Part shown: positions 8,103 through 16,099 of the stretch, in pieces
How the letters are laid out: each line of letters opens with the position of its first letter
Numbering within the stretch: the first letter of the stretch is position 1
Source: VRUE01 sp963770315
Lineage (GTDB): Bacteria > Actinomycetota > Thermoleophilia > Solirubrobacterales > 70-9
Assembly: GCA_963770315.1 (NCBI GenBank)
Contig: CAVYPC010000002.1
Location: forward strand, 434,001 to 498,000
Direction of reading: 5' to 3'
Length of the DNA stretch: 64,000 nt
Notes under the pieces: model-generated
What the model was told of the DNA's origin: nothing
The model's input: only the letters and a program-made list of their open reading frames with translations
Database searches by the model: none
Position numbers and translations under genes: made by a program

Positions 8103-8939
8103 CTAACCGGCGAAGGCGGCGATCTCGTCGGCCAACCGCTGCGGCTGGTCAAGTGGCACGAAGGTGCTGGAGTCGGCGATCTCGACCAGGCGCGCATTTG
8201 GGATCTCAGCCGCGAGGCGCTTCGCCGACTCGAGCTTGAACAGGCGATCTTCGGGGGCCCAGGCGAGCAGGACCGGCAGCTCGGAGGTGCGCAGCTTCGC
8301 CGCCGCCTCCAGCGTGTAGCGCTTGTTCATTCCCACCGTCACCTTTTTGGCGTCATGGCGCACGCCGGGGTTATTCATCACCGGCTCCATCCAGGAGGCG
8401 ACCAGCTCGGCCGGAATCGGCTTCTTGGAGAAAGGCTTGAAGGCAGCGCGGCCGAAGGCGCCGATCCGGAAGGGGGCAGCCAGAATTGCCATTCCGCCGG
8501 GCAACTTGGCGATCGGTGGCATCGCCTTGAAGATCCCTGGAGGGAAGTTCTCGTAGGAATCGCAATTGGTGAGGACGAGGCGGCCGATCCGATCCGGGTG
8601 GCGGGTGACGAGAACCTGCGACATCGCGCCGCCCGAGTCGTTGCCGACGATCGTCACGTCGCTCAGGTCGAGGGCCTCGAGAAAGCTCGCGATCAGCGCC
8701 GCTATCCCGTAAGGGGAGAGGTCGGCGTCGGGGTTCATCGCCAGCTGATGAGCGGCGATCGGCCAGTCCGGCGCCAGGCAGCGATAGCGATCGGAGAGGC
8801 TGTCGACGACGCCGTCCCAGAGGCGGCCATCGACCAGGTAACCGTGAACGAAAACGACTGGCTTGCCTTGGCCGGCCTCGCGGTAGCGGACCGTTCCTGC
8901 GGGCAGGCTAACCTCGCGGCGCTGGCTTGACTGGCTCAT
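8103..8939 (-). CDS. Alpha/beta hydrolase with GNDSGG nucleophile elbow
   Basis: A 278-residue alpha/beta hydrolase. The oxyanion region VFVHGYLVDGRLW and the nucleophile elbow VGNDSGGAMSQ are clear. By the Sm-x-Nu-x-Sm rule the elbow centre is Asp, as in haloalkane dehalogenase and epoxide hydrolase relatives. The C-terminal position that usually carries the catalytic His before the FVPLDQP motif is Thr here (SSTFVPLDQP), so a standard triad is not evident. I chose the ATG at 8939 because GAGGAGG lies just upstream. It is divergent from a TetR regulator with a shared operator-like palindrome, so regulation by that protein is likely. The substrate is unknown. Confidence 0.82.
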   Translation of the reverse strand: MSQSSQRREVSLPAGTVRYREAGQGKPVVFVHGYLVDGRLWDGVVDSLSDRYRCLAPDWPIAAHQLAMNPDADLSPYGIAALIASFLEALDLSDVTIVGNDSGGAMSQVLVTRHPDRIGRLVLTNCDSYENFPPGIFKAMPPIAKLPGGMAILAAPFRIGAFGRAAFKPFSKKPIPAELVASWMEPVMNNPGVRHDAKKVTVGMNKRYTLEAAAKLRTSELPVLLAWAPEDRLFKLESAKRLAAEIPNARLVEIADSSTFVPLDQPQRLADEIAAFAG

Positions 8940-8987
8940 TGCATCCTCCTCGGGCGCTTCGGTCGGGGCGGCAGAAGCGGTAAAATA

Positions 8988-9002
8988 CATACAGACAGTA
9001 TG
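8988..9002. promoter_or_regulatory. Inverted repeat, probable TetR operator
   Basis: Perfect 5-base arms CATAC and GTATG separated by five bases, with two further outer positions that match. It lies in the divergent region between the hydrolase and the TetR gene. That is where an autoregulating TetR protein normally binds. An ATG at 9000 falls inside the right arm, which argues that the regulator starts at 9027 instead. Confidence 0.6.
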
Positions 9003-9026
9003 AATGTCAAACGGAAAGGTGGGGGG

Positions 9027-9635
9027 ATGGCCCCGGAGGCGCGCCGCACTCAGGCGGAGCGCTCGGAGTCGACGCGAGGCGCTCTGATCGAGGCCGCGCG
9101 CACGCTGTTCGCCGAGCGCGGCTACGCCGACGTCGGCACCGAGGAGATCGTCCGCGCCGCCGGTGTCACCCGGGGGGCGCTCTATCACCACTTCGGCGGC
9201 AAGCGCGACCTCTTCGAGGCGGTCTACGAGCGGGTCGAGGTCGAGCTTGCACAGCGGATCGCCACCGGCGCGCTGGCCTCAAATGCCAGTTCCCCGCTGG
9301 AGGCGATGCGGGCTGGTGCGGAGACGTTCCTGCAAGCCTGCACCGAGCCGGAGGCCCAGCGGATCGCATTGCTCGACGGACCGTCCGTGCTTGGCTGGGA
9401 CCGCTGGCGGGAGATCGCCGCCGAGCACGGTCTCGGCTTGATCGAAGCCACCCTGCAGGCCGCGATCGAAGCCGGCGCGATCCGCGACCAGCCCGTCCGT
9501 CCGCTCGCCCACGTGCTGATGGGGGCGCTCGACGAGGCGGCGATGCTGATCGCCCGCGCTGAGGACCCCGAGCAGATGCGGACGGAGGTCGGCCGCACGC
9601 TCGACACCCTGCTCGCCGCGCTCAGCGCCGGCTAG
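9027..9635 (+). CDS. TetR/AcrR-family transcriptional regulator
   Basis: A 202-residue one-component regulator. The N-terminal helix-turn-helix is typical: ALIEAARTLFAERGYADVG, then TEEIVRAAGVTRGALYHHF. The C-terminal half is the ligand-binding and dimerisation domain, whose inducer cannot be predicted. I prefer ATG 9027 (preceded by GGAAAGGTGGGGGG) over an upstream in-frame ATG at 9000 that lies within the predicted operator. It most likely represses itself and the divergent hydrolase gene. Its 3' end overlaps the convergent diguanylate cyclase gene by 14 bases. Confidence 0.9.
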   Translation: MAPEARRTQAERSESTRGALIEAARTLFAERGYADVGTEEIVRAAGVTRGALYHHFGGKRDLFEAVYERVEVELAQRIATGALASNASSPLEAMRAGAETFLQACTEPEAQRIALLDGPSVLGWDRWREIAAEHGLGLIEATLQAAIEAGAIRDQPVRPLAHVLMGALDEAAMLIARAEDPEQMRTEVGRTLDTLLAALSAG

Positions 9636-11148
9636 CGGGGAGCGTGGAAGACTCGCCGGTCCTGCGCTTCTGGGGCGCCTCGGCGATCGTCGGCTCGAGA
9701 AGATCGGCGTGGGCGAGGCGACGCGACTCCTTCTGCGCGTACATGCGCACGTCGGCGAGCTGCAGCGCCGCCGAGGGCTCGCTCTCCTCGCGTGGGATCT
9801 CAACCGCGCCCCAGGCGGAGCTGACGTCGAATCCGGGCCCGGTGGCGGTCAACGCCCTGGTTGCCGCCCTGGAGACCGTCTCGAAGCGCTCCCGCGGGCA
9901 GGTGAGCAGCACGCAGAACTCGTCGCCGCCAATGCGATAGGCGACCCCGTCCTCGCCGACCGCGTCTCGCAGCGCCGCGCCGAGCTTTGTCAGCAACTTG
10001 TCGCCGGCCGGGTGGCCGAAGGTGTCGTTGTAGTGCTTGAAGCCGTTGAGGTCGAAGAGCAGGAGCATCACCGGATCCTCCTCGCTCGCCCGGGAGACCC
10101 GGAGCGGCAGGTCCACCTGCATCCGGCCCTGGTTGGCGAGTCCGGTGAGCGGGTCGGTTCGCACCTGCTCGAGCAGCGCTTTGTTCTCGCGGTCGCTCAT
10201 CGCCAGCCGGACGATGACCGCGGTCATCGTCGCCGCCCAGAGGACGGTCGAGAGGCCGCTGGTCGCGCTGAAGTACTGCATCGCGAAGAGGCCGATCATC
10301 ACTCCGGCGAAGACCGGCGGGACGATCATCTCGCGCTGCCGGTCCTCTTCCGGCGAGGTGATCTCGGCCGCCGCGGCGGGCTGCCAGACCGCCGCGCCGA
10401 GGCAGACGGCGGCGATCAGGTAGATCGGGTCGATCCAGTTGCCTTCCGGCAGCGCTTCTCCGGTCGATTGCAGGGTGAAGGCGATGTCGGCGATCACCAG
10501 CGCCGAGAGACCGGCGAGCAGCAGCGACCAGGTCCGGCCGGGGCGCCAGCCGGTCAGGGCGACGACGCCGACCACCAACGCCACCATCGCGATGTCCCCC
10601 AGCGGGTAGGCGAGGGTCGTCGCGACCTGCAGCGGCGTGCCTTCGGTCTTGCCGGCGACGAAATCGAAGACGAAGGCGGCGCCGAGCGCGGCGGTGCCCA
10701 GCGCAGCGATCGCTCCGTCCATCCACAGGCGCCAGTTCATCTCGTGCGCTCGGGCGCGCACGAGCAGCGCTAGCCCGGCGTAGGCGAGGGGGTAGAAGAG
10801 GAGGTAGCCGACATCGGCTGGCGAGGGGTAGGGGGCGTCCGCGTTGCCTTCGATGAAGATCGCCCAGTAGACCTCGGCGGCGCCCCAAATGAGGATCGAG
10901 AGGCCGATCAGGATCCAGGCTCGCCGCTCGCGACCGAAGGCCGATGCCCTGACGAGACAAGCGACGCCGGCGCCCAGGACGACCGCGTCGTAGACGACGC
11001 TGCTGAGCGCGGAGTCGAGGCCGCCGCCGATGCCGAGCCAGGAGCGAAGGGCTACGAGAAGCGTGCCGCCGAGCAGCAAGACCGCCAGGGCACCGCGCAG
11101 GACGCGGGCGAGCCCGCTGTCGTAGACCGCCGGTTCCCTCGTCGTCAT
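9622..11148 (-). CDS. Membrane-bound diguanylate cyclase (GGDEF domain)
   Basis: A 508-residue protein with about nine hydrophobic segments in residues 1-330, followed by a GGDEF domain. The active-site motif RIGGDEF has its glycines at residues 407-408, and the domain starts at RTDPLTGLANQGRM. It should make cyclic di-GMP from two GTP at the membrane in response to an unknown signal sensed by the membrane domain. The RxxD inhibitory site usually found just upstream of GGDEF is not evident (VGED instead), so product inhibition may be absent. No EAL domain is present. The gene is convergent with the TetR gene and divergent from rpmE. Confidence 0.88.
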   Translation of the reverse strand: MTTREPAVYDSGLARVLRGALAVLLLGGTLLVALRSWLGIGGGLDSALSSVVYDAVVLGAGVACLVRASAFGRERRAWILIGLSILIWGAAEVYWAIFIEGNADAPYPSPADVGYLLFYPLAYAGLALLVRARAHEMNWRLWMDGAIAALGTAALGAAFVFDFVAGKTEGTPLQVATTLAYPLGDIAMVALVVGVVALTGWRPGRTWSLLLAGLSALVIADIAFTLQSTGEALPEGNWIDPIYLIAAVCLGAAVWQPAAAAEITSPEEDRQREMIVPPVFAGVMIGLFAMQYFSATSGLSTVLWAATMTAVIVRLAMSDRENKALLEQVRTDPLTGLANQGRMQVDLPLRVSRASEEDPVMLLLFDLNGFKHYNDTFGHPAGDKLLTKLGAALRDAVGEDGVAYRIGGDEFCVLLTCPRERFETVSRAATRALTATGPGFDVSSAWGAVEIPREESEPSAALQLADVRMYAQKESRRLAHADLLEPTIAEAPQKRRTGESSTLPASRR

Positions 11149-11226
11149 GCTCAGCTATCGGCAGACCGAGGGCGTTTCCCAACCCCTGCATAGGCGTGCT
11201 TGCGCACTTCTCTAGACTTTAGGACG

Positions 11227-11442
11227 ATGAAGGCAGGAATTCACCCCGAGTACAAGCTCGCGAACGTGCATTGCTCGTGCGGCAACCAGTTCTATACCCG
11301 CTCCACGGTGGAGGATCTGCACGTCGAGCTCTGCTCGGAGTGCCACCCCTTCTACACCGGCAAGCAGAAGCTCGTCGATACCGGCGGCCGGGTCGAGCGG
11401 TTCCAGCGGCGCGCAGCCAAGCACGCCAAGGCCGGGAAGTAG
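11227..11442 (+). CDS. rpmE: 50S ribosomal protein L31
   Basis: A 71-residue protein starting MKAGIHPEYKLANVHCSCGN, the classic N-terminus of bacterial L31. Cysteines in CSCG and CSECH form the zinc-binding ribbon of the C+ type. I start at ATG 11227, since the upstream in-frame extension matches nothing in L31. The following gene begins three bases after the stop. rpmE next to prfA/prmC is conserved in Actinobacteria and Firmicutes. Confidence 0.95.
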   Translation: MKAGIHPEYKLANVHCSCGNQFYTRSTVEDLHVELCSECHPFYTGKQKLVDTGGRVERFQRRAAKHAKAGK

Positions 11443-11445
11443 GCC

Positions 11446-12453
11446 GTGAGCCCAGAGGTGGGCTCCCAGCAGGCTGAGGCCGTCTCCTCGAACGGGGCAG
11501 ACCCGCTCCGCATGCCCGACGGCGCCCTGGTCGCCAAGCGCGACGCGCCGGTCGGCGGCCAGGCGGTGCTCGAGGGGGTGATGATGCGCGGTGTCTCAAC
11601 CTGGGCGGTCGCGGTGCGCAACCCCGAAGGACAGGTCGAGCTCACCTCCGAGTCGCTGGTGCCGTGGGCGAAGCGGCACCGTCTCTGGCGAATACCGGTG
11701 CTGCGCGGCGTCGTCGCCCTTGGCGAGTCGCTGAAGATCGGCTTTCGCGCCCTCTCGATCTCCGCCAACGCGCAGATAGAGGAGGACGAGGAGGGCAAGA
11801 AGGAGGAGATCGGCGGCTGGATCTGGGGGCTGACGATCGTCCTCTCGCTGGCCCTCTCGATCGGCCTCTTCTTCGTCGTCCCGGTCGGGCTGACCAGCCT
11901 GATCAAGGACCAGCTCGGCTCGGCCTTCCTCTTCTGGCTGATTGAGGGCTTGCTACGGACGGGGATCTTCATCGGCTACATCGTCGTGATCAGCCGCCTG
12001 CCCGACCTGCGCCGGGTCTTCGAGTACCACGGCGCCGAGCACAAGACGATCTCCTGCTATGAGGCCGAAGACGAGCTGGTGCCCGCGCGGGCCAAGCTCT
12101 ACTCCCGCCTGCACCCCCGCTGCGGAACCAGCTTCCTGCTGATCGTGATGGTGCTGGCGATCTTCGTCTTCGCCCCGCTCGGGCTGCCGGCCTGGTACTG
12201 GCTGCTGGCCTCGCGCATCCTCGGCATCCCGCTGATCGCCGGGCTCTCCTACGAGGTGATCAAGTGGGCCGGCAAGAACCGCCGCAAACGCTGGGTGCGG
12301 GCGGTGATGTGGCCGGGTCTGATGCTGCAGAACCTGACCACCCGCGAGCCCGACGAAGAGCAGCTCGCGGTGGCGATCGCGGCGCTGGAGAAGGTGCTCG
12401 CCGAGGAGACTCCGCTCGGCCAGGGCGAGTCGCCGATAGAGATCGTCGCTTAG
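11446..12453 (+). CDS. DUF1385 family membrane protein (YqhQ-like)
   Basis: A 335-residue protein of the DUF1385 family. Conserved signatures are GGQAVLEGVMMRG near residue 38, YHGAEHKTISCYE in the middle, and HPRCGTSF before the third membrane segment. Four or five hydrophobic helices are visible. The function is not established; family members are often found beside rpmE and prfA in Actinobacteria and clostridia. GTG 11446 lies three bases after rpmE, so co-expression is expected. The stop overlaps the convergent PadR stop by four bases. Confidence 0.88.
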   Translation: MSPEVGSQQAEAVSSNGADPLRMPDGALVAKRDAPVGGQAVLEGVMMRGVSTWAVAVRNPEGQVELTSESLVPWAKRHRLWRIPVLRGVVALGESLKIGFRALSISANAQIEEDEEGKKEEIGGWIWGLTIVLSLALSIGLFFVVPVGLTSLIKDQLGSAFLFWLIEGLLRTGIFIGYIVVISRLPDLRRVFEYHGAEHKTISCYEAEDELVPARAKLYSRLHPRCGTSFLLIVMVLAIFVFAPLGLPAWYWLLASRILGIPLIAGLSYEVIKWAGKNRRKRWVRAVMWPGLMLQNLTTREPDEEQLAVAIAALEKVLAEETPLGQGESPIEIVA

Positions 12454-13013
12454 CCGTCGCCGTCCATCTCAGCCTCCAGCCGGAGCTGTGCCTCGAGCTG
12501 AGCAAGCCACTCCTCGTTGTGAATCAGTGCGCTTTCGGCGAAGAGGCCGAGTAGGACCGGCGTTCGAATGCCGCTCTGCTTGAAGTCCGCGAGCGAGCTG
12601 CGCAGATCTTTGTCGTATATGCGAGCGCGCACACTCCGCAAGCGCTCCTGTGCGCGCCGCGCCAATTCCGCTTGCTCGGCGGGTGGCAGCGCGTCGGCGA
12701 AAAAGAAGCGCAGCAGGCCCTCGGAGCGAACCTGCGGGGTGACTTCGAGCGGTGAGCGCAGCCACGCGAGGAGCGCGTCCGCTCCCTTTTCGGTCAGTGA
12801 GTAGCGCGAGCGAACACGGGCGCCCTGCGGATCATCCTGCCGGGCGACGAAGCCGTGTTTCTCGAGGCGTGCCAACTCGGGATAGACCTGGGCGAGCGAT
12901 ACCGGCCAGATGTTGTTGGTCGCTGCGTCGGCCGCCTTCTTGATCGCGTAGCCGGAAGTGGCGCCGAGGCGCAGCATCCCCAGGATCAGGAAGGAGATCG
13001 GTTTTAGCTTCAT
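12450..13013 (-). CDS. PadR-family transcriptional regulator
   Basis: A 187-residue PadR-type repressor. The N-terminal winged helix reads LGMLRLGATSGYAIKKAAD, then VYPELARLEKHGFVARQ and RYSLTEKGADALLAWL, which is diagnostic. The C-terminal Vir-type helical domain (residues about 95-180) mediates dimerisation. It is divergent from a secreted-protein gene. The 147 bases between them hold several perfect palindromes, so it probably regulates itself and that neighbour. It interrupts the otherwise conserved DUF1385-prfA junction. Confidence 0.88.
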   Translation of the reverse strand: MKLKPISFLILGMLRLGATSGYAIKKAADAATNNIWPVSLAQVYPELARLEKHGFVARQDDPQGARVRSRYSLTEKGADALLAWLRSPLEVTPQVRSEGLLRFFFADALPPAEQAELARRAQERLRSVRARIYDKDLRSSLADFKQSGIRTPVLLGLFAESALIHNEEWLAQLEAQLRLEAEMDGDG

Positions 13014-13044
13014 CGCCCTGCGCACCGGCGTGGATCGGGTTGGC

Positions 13045-13103
13045 GGGACCGGTCCCCGGGGACCAATTGATACACAGCTTGGTATCCGCTCTGATGCATC
13101 AGA
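13045..13103. promoter_or_regulatory. Cluster of palindromes between padR and the secreted-protein gene
   Basis: Four dyads sit in 59 bases: GGGACCGGTCCC (13045-13056), GGTCCCCGGGGACC (13051-13064, overlapping the first), GATAC-8-GTATC (13069-13086) and the perfect 14-mer TCTGATGCATCAGA (13090-13103). An A/T-rich stretch that could hold a -10 element follows at 13104-13112. The location suggests operators for the PadR protein; which dyad it binds cannot be told. Confidence 0.55.
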
Positions 13104-13160
13104 ACTATTATATCGAAGCGGAATGTCCGATCGCAGGGCATTGCCGGGGACGGAGGAGCG

Positions 13161-13973
13161 ATGCATGACTTGCGGAGGAGCTTCATCGTGGTCTTCAACG
13201 TGGGCTTGGTCCTCGCGTTCGCCGCTGCCGCCGTGGCCGCGTCGAGCTGGACGACGGTCCGGGCGGGGAACCTCGTTCTCAGAGTTGAAGGCAAGCTCTC
13301 GCCGCGCGCCTACCCGCGCCATGAGTATGCGCCCGCCTCCTTCCGTACCCGTGCCCAGATCGCGACCAGCGACGCCACCCATCCTCCCGCGCTCCGCGAA
13401 GGCGTCGTCTACATCGACAGGAACGGTACGCTCGACGCCCGTGGCTTGCCCGTCTGCAATGCCGGGCAGCTCGAGGCCCGCGACACGAAGGCGGCGATAA
13501 AGGCCTGCGGGGCGGCAGTTATCGGCAGCGGCGAGGGTACGGCGGAGATCGCCTTCCCAGAACAGAAGCCGATCGTCGTCAAGAGTCCGATCACGATCTT
13601 CAACGGTGGCGTCAAAGGTGGCACGACGACGATGTTCCTCCATGCCTTCATCACGGTGCCGACCCCGTCGGCGATCGTCAGCAGCTTCAAGTTCACCCGC
13701 GTCAAGGCGGGTCGCTACGGACTGCGAGGGGTGGCGAAGGTCCCCGTCATCGCCGGCGGCAGCGGTTCGGTGACGGCTTTCGACTTCAAGATCAAGCGGC
13801 TCTACACCTACAAGGGAGAGCACAAGAGCTTCGACCTGACCAAATGCCCGGACGGTCACATCGATGCTAAAGGGACGGGCGTTTTCAGGGATGAAGCGCG
13901 GGATGGCGTGCACGATGGCGAAACGACGACTCTCTCGGCGAGCCTGAGCTTTCCGTGCACGCCTAAGGGGTAG
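13161..13973 (+). CDS. Secreted protein of unknown function
   Basis: A 270-residue protein with an N-terminal signal peptide (basic start, then a hydrophobic run LVLAFAAAAVAA, likely cleaved after ASS or nearby). The mature part is rich in beta-prone segments and has four cysteines, at two pairs of sites (PVCNAGQ / KACGAA and KCPDG / FPCTP), which may form disulfides. GGAGGAG precedes the ATG at good spacing. I recognise no named domain; proteins of this general look are common in Thermoleophilia (recollection). It is divergent from padR, which probably controls it. Confidence 0.75.
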   Translation: MHDLRRSFIVVFNVGLVLAFAAAAVAASSWTTVRAGNLVLRVEGKLSPRAYPRHEYAPASFRTRAQIATSDATHPPALREGVVYIDRNGTLDARGLPVCNAGQLEARDTKAAIKACGAAVIGSGEGTAEIAFPEQKPIVVKSPITIFNGGVKGGTTTMFLHAFITVPTPSAIVSSFKFTRVKAGRYGLRGVAKVPVIAGGSGSVTAFDFKIKRLYTYKGEHKSFDLTKCPDGHIDAKGTGVFRDEARDGVHDGETTTLSASLSFPCTPKG

Positions 13974-14025
13974 CGGCGGCGGGCGGCGTCGTCACCCCGC
14001 CCGAGCTGCGCTTATCGTTAGCTGC

Positions 14026-15090
14026 ATGATCGAGTCGCTCGTTGAGCAGATCGAAGCTCGGTTCTCCGAGCTGGAGGGGCTGATGTCCGATCCGGAGGTG
14101 ATCTCGGATCGGCAGCGTTATGCCGATGTCGGGCGGGAGTACCGGGAGCTGCAGCCTGCTCGGGTGCTGGCGGCCGAGTGGCGGACCCTTCAGGACGATC
14201 TGGAGGGAGCGCGGGAGCTGTTGGAGGAGGGCGAGGATGCCGAGTTGCGCAGGGTGGTCGACGAGGCGCCCGGGCGGCTGGCGGAGCTGGAAGAGGAGAT
14301 CCGGCTGGCGATGGTCGAGCGCGACCCCAACGACACCAAGAACGTACTGGTGGAGATCCGCGCCGGCACGGGCGGCGACGAGGCGGCGCTGTTCGCCGGC
14401 GACCTCTACAAGATGCTGACCCGCTATGCCGAGGAACGCGGCTTCGCGACCGAGGTGCTCTCACAGTCGGCGGCCGAGGTGGGTGGCTTCAAGGAGGTGA
14501 CCTTCGCCGTCAAGGGCGAGGGCGCCTACTCGATCTTCAAGTACGAGGGCGGCACCCACCGCGTGCAGCGGGTGCCGGAGACCGAGTCCCAGGGCCGCAT
14601 CCATACCTCGACCGCGACCGTGGCCGTGCTGCCCGAGGCGGAGGAGGTCGAGGTGGAGGTCGACCAGAACGACCTGCAGATCGACGTCTATCGCTCCTCG
14701 GGACCGGGCGGGCAGTCGGTCAACACGACCGACTCGGCGGTGCGGATCACGCACAAACCGAGCGGGATCGTCGTCTCGATGCAGGACGAGAAGTCGCAGC
14801 TGCAGAACCGCGACAAGGCGATGCGGGTGCTGCGGGCGCGGCTCTACGAGCGCGAGCTCGCCGAGCAGCAGGCGAAAGTGGCGGCGGAGCGCAAGGCGCA
14901 GGTCGGCAGCGGCGAGCGCTCGGAGAAGATCCGCACCTACAACTTCCCCCAGGGTCGCGTCACCGACCACCGGATCAAGCTGACCTCGCACAACATCGAC
15001 GCCGTCCTGGCCGGGGGTTTGCTCGAGTTCACGGATGCCCTTGCTGCCGAGGAGAAACGACAACGCCTTGAAGCAGCAGCGGTCGCATGA
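14026..15090 (+). CDS. prfA: Peptide chain release factor 1
   Basis: A 354-residue class I release factor reading UAA and UAG. The catalytic GGQ is in SSGPGGQSVNTTDSAVRITH. The RF1 codon-reading loop is present (VPETESQGRIHTSTATVAV, with PET in the PxT place). The coiled N-terminal domain and full length match the family. Its glutamine is the target of the methyltransferase PrmC encoded next. The stop is followed at once by the structured repeat at 15092. Confidence 0.97.
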   Translation: MIESLVEQIEARFSELEGLMSDPEVISDRQRYADVGREYRELQPARVLAAEWRTLQDDLEGARELLEEGEDAELRRVVDEAPGRLAELEEEIRLAMVERDPNDTKNVLVEIRAGTGGDEAALFAGDLYKMLTRYAEERGFATEVLSQSAAEVGGFKEVTFAVKGEGAYSIFKYEGGTHRVQRVPETESQGRIHTSTATVAVLPEAEEVEVEVDQNDLQIDVYRSSGPGGQSVNTTDSAVRITHKPSGIVVSMQDEKSQLQNRDKAMRVLRARLYERELAEQQAKVAAERKAQVGSGERSEKIRTYNFPQGRVTDHRIKLTSHNIDAVLAGGLLEFTDALAAEEKRQRLEAAAVA

Positions 15091-15091
15091 T

Positions 15092-15180
15092 GTGCGTGAC
15101 CGGCTCATATCGGCGTCCTCGGTCGCTCGCGTGCAGAGCACGCCACGCTCCCTGCGTCCTTGATCTGCTTGGTCACGCAC
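15092..15180. repeat. Structured intergenic repeat, family 1, copy 1 (prfA-prmC junction)
   Basis: 89 bases closed by perfect 10-base arms GTGCGTGACC (15092-15101) and GGTCACGCAC (15171-15180). Inside are box 1, ending GTCCTCGG at 15115-15122; an apical hairpin GCGTGC-AGA-GCACGC (15129-15143); and box 2, beginning CCCTGCGTCC at 15150. Box 2 is identical over 22 bases to copy 3 at 61738. The element starts two bases after the prfA stop. The same boxes with different stem sequences recur at 46842 and 61640. Confidence 0.85.
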
Positions 15181-15204
15181 GCCCCCGGCACTGACTTGGC
15201 TGCT

Positions 15205-16041
15205 GTGAGGGAAGCACTCGCTTCGGCATCGGATGCTCTACGAGCCGCGGGTGTCGACAACCCGAGGCTCGATGCAGAACTTCTCCTGGGTGAGGCGACC
15301 GGCTGGGATCGGGCGCGGCTCGCGACTGAACCGGAGGCGGGAGTGGCGGCGGGCGCAGGGAGGCAATTTGGCGAGATGGTGCGGCGGCGGTTGCGGCGAG
15401 AGCCGGTCGCCTACATCCTCGGCCGCAAAGGGTTCCGGAGCATCGAGCTGGCGGTCGATCGGCGGGTGCTGATTCCCCGCCCCGAGACGGAGCTATTGGT
15501 CGAGCTGGCGCTGGAGCTGCAACCCCGACGCGTGCTCGACATGGGAACCGGGTCCGGCGCGATCGCGCTTGCGATCGCCGATGAGCTGCCGGGATGCGAG
15601 GGGATCGCGACCGACACCTCGGCAGCGGCACTGGAAGTCGCGCGAGTCAACGCTGAGCATCTGGGTCTCGCCGAGCGGGTCCGGTTCGTTGAGGGAATGC
15701 TGCCCGACCTGGTTATGGGCTGGGTAGGGGAGGGGGGAGCGGATGCCTTCGATCTGATCGTCGCCAACCTGCCTTACGTCGCCGAGTCGGAGTGGGGTGG
15801 GCTCGAGCCGGAGGTCACCCAGTGGGAGCCGCGCGAGGCGCTGCTCGCCGGCCCCGACGGGCTCGATGTGATCCGCACCGCGATCCCGGTGGCGGCAACG
15901 GCGACGCGATCGCTGGCGCTCGAGGTGGGCATCGGCCAGGCGCCCGGGGTGAGCGAGCTGCTCTTCGAGGCCGGCTTCGCGACGATCGAGACCCGCTCTG
16001 ACCTGGCGGGCATCCCCCGCATCGTCTGGGGGCGCAAATGA
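15205..16041 (+). CDS. prmC: Release-factor glutamine N5-methyltransferase
   Basis: A SAM-dependent methyltransferase of 278 residues from GTG 15205. An upstream TTG at 15160 would extend into the repeat element and adds nothing conserved. The N-terminal helical domain precedes GRKGFRSIEL and the SAM motif LDMGTGSGAIALAIA. The catalytic motif, usually NPPY, reads NLPYV here. It methylates the GGQ glutamine of RF1 and RF2; prfA is immediately upstream, the usual arrangement. The C-terminus IPRIVWGRK is typical of the family. Confidence 0.92.
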   Translation: MREALASASDALRAAGVDNPRLDAELLLGEATGWDRARLATEPEAGVAAGAGRQFGEMVRRRLRREPVAYILGRKGFRSIELAVDRRVLIPRPETELLVELALELQPRRVLDMGTGSGAIALAIADELPGCEGIATDTSAAALEVARVNAEHLGLAERVRFVEGMLPDLVMGWVGEGGADAFDLIVANLPYVAESEWGGLEPEVTQWEPREALLAGPDGLDVIRTAIPVAATATRSLALEVGIGQAPGVSELLFEAGFATIETRSDLAGIPRIVWGRK

Positions 16042-16047
16042 CGGGGG

Positions 16048-16091
16048 CTCTGGCGACTTTCCCCCCCACGTATGTCGGTAACTCGCCAGAG
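16048..16091. promoter_or_regulatory. Intercistronic hairpin between prmC and tsaC
   Basis: A perfect 9-base stem CTCTGGCGA / TCGCCAGAG, extendable with a bulge by GGCT/AGCC, spans most of the 58-base gap. It ends eight bases before the GTG of the next gene. It has a 26-base loop containing a run of seven C. It lacks the boxes of the family 1 repeats. A role in translation initiation or mRNA processing is inference. Confidence 0.45.
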
Positions 16092-16099
16092 AGCCGACC

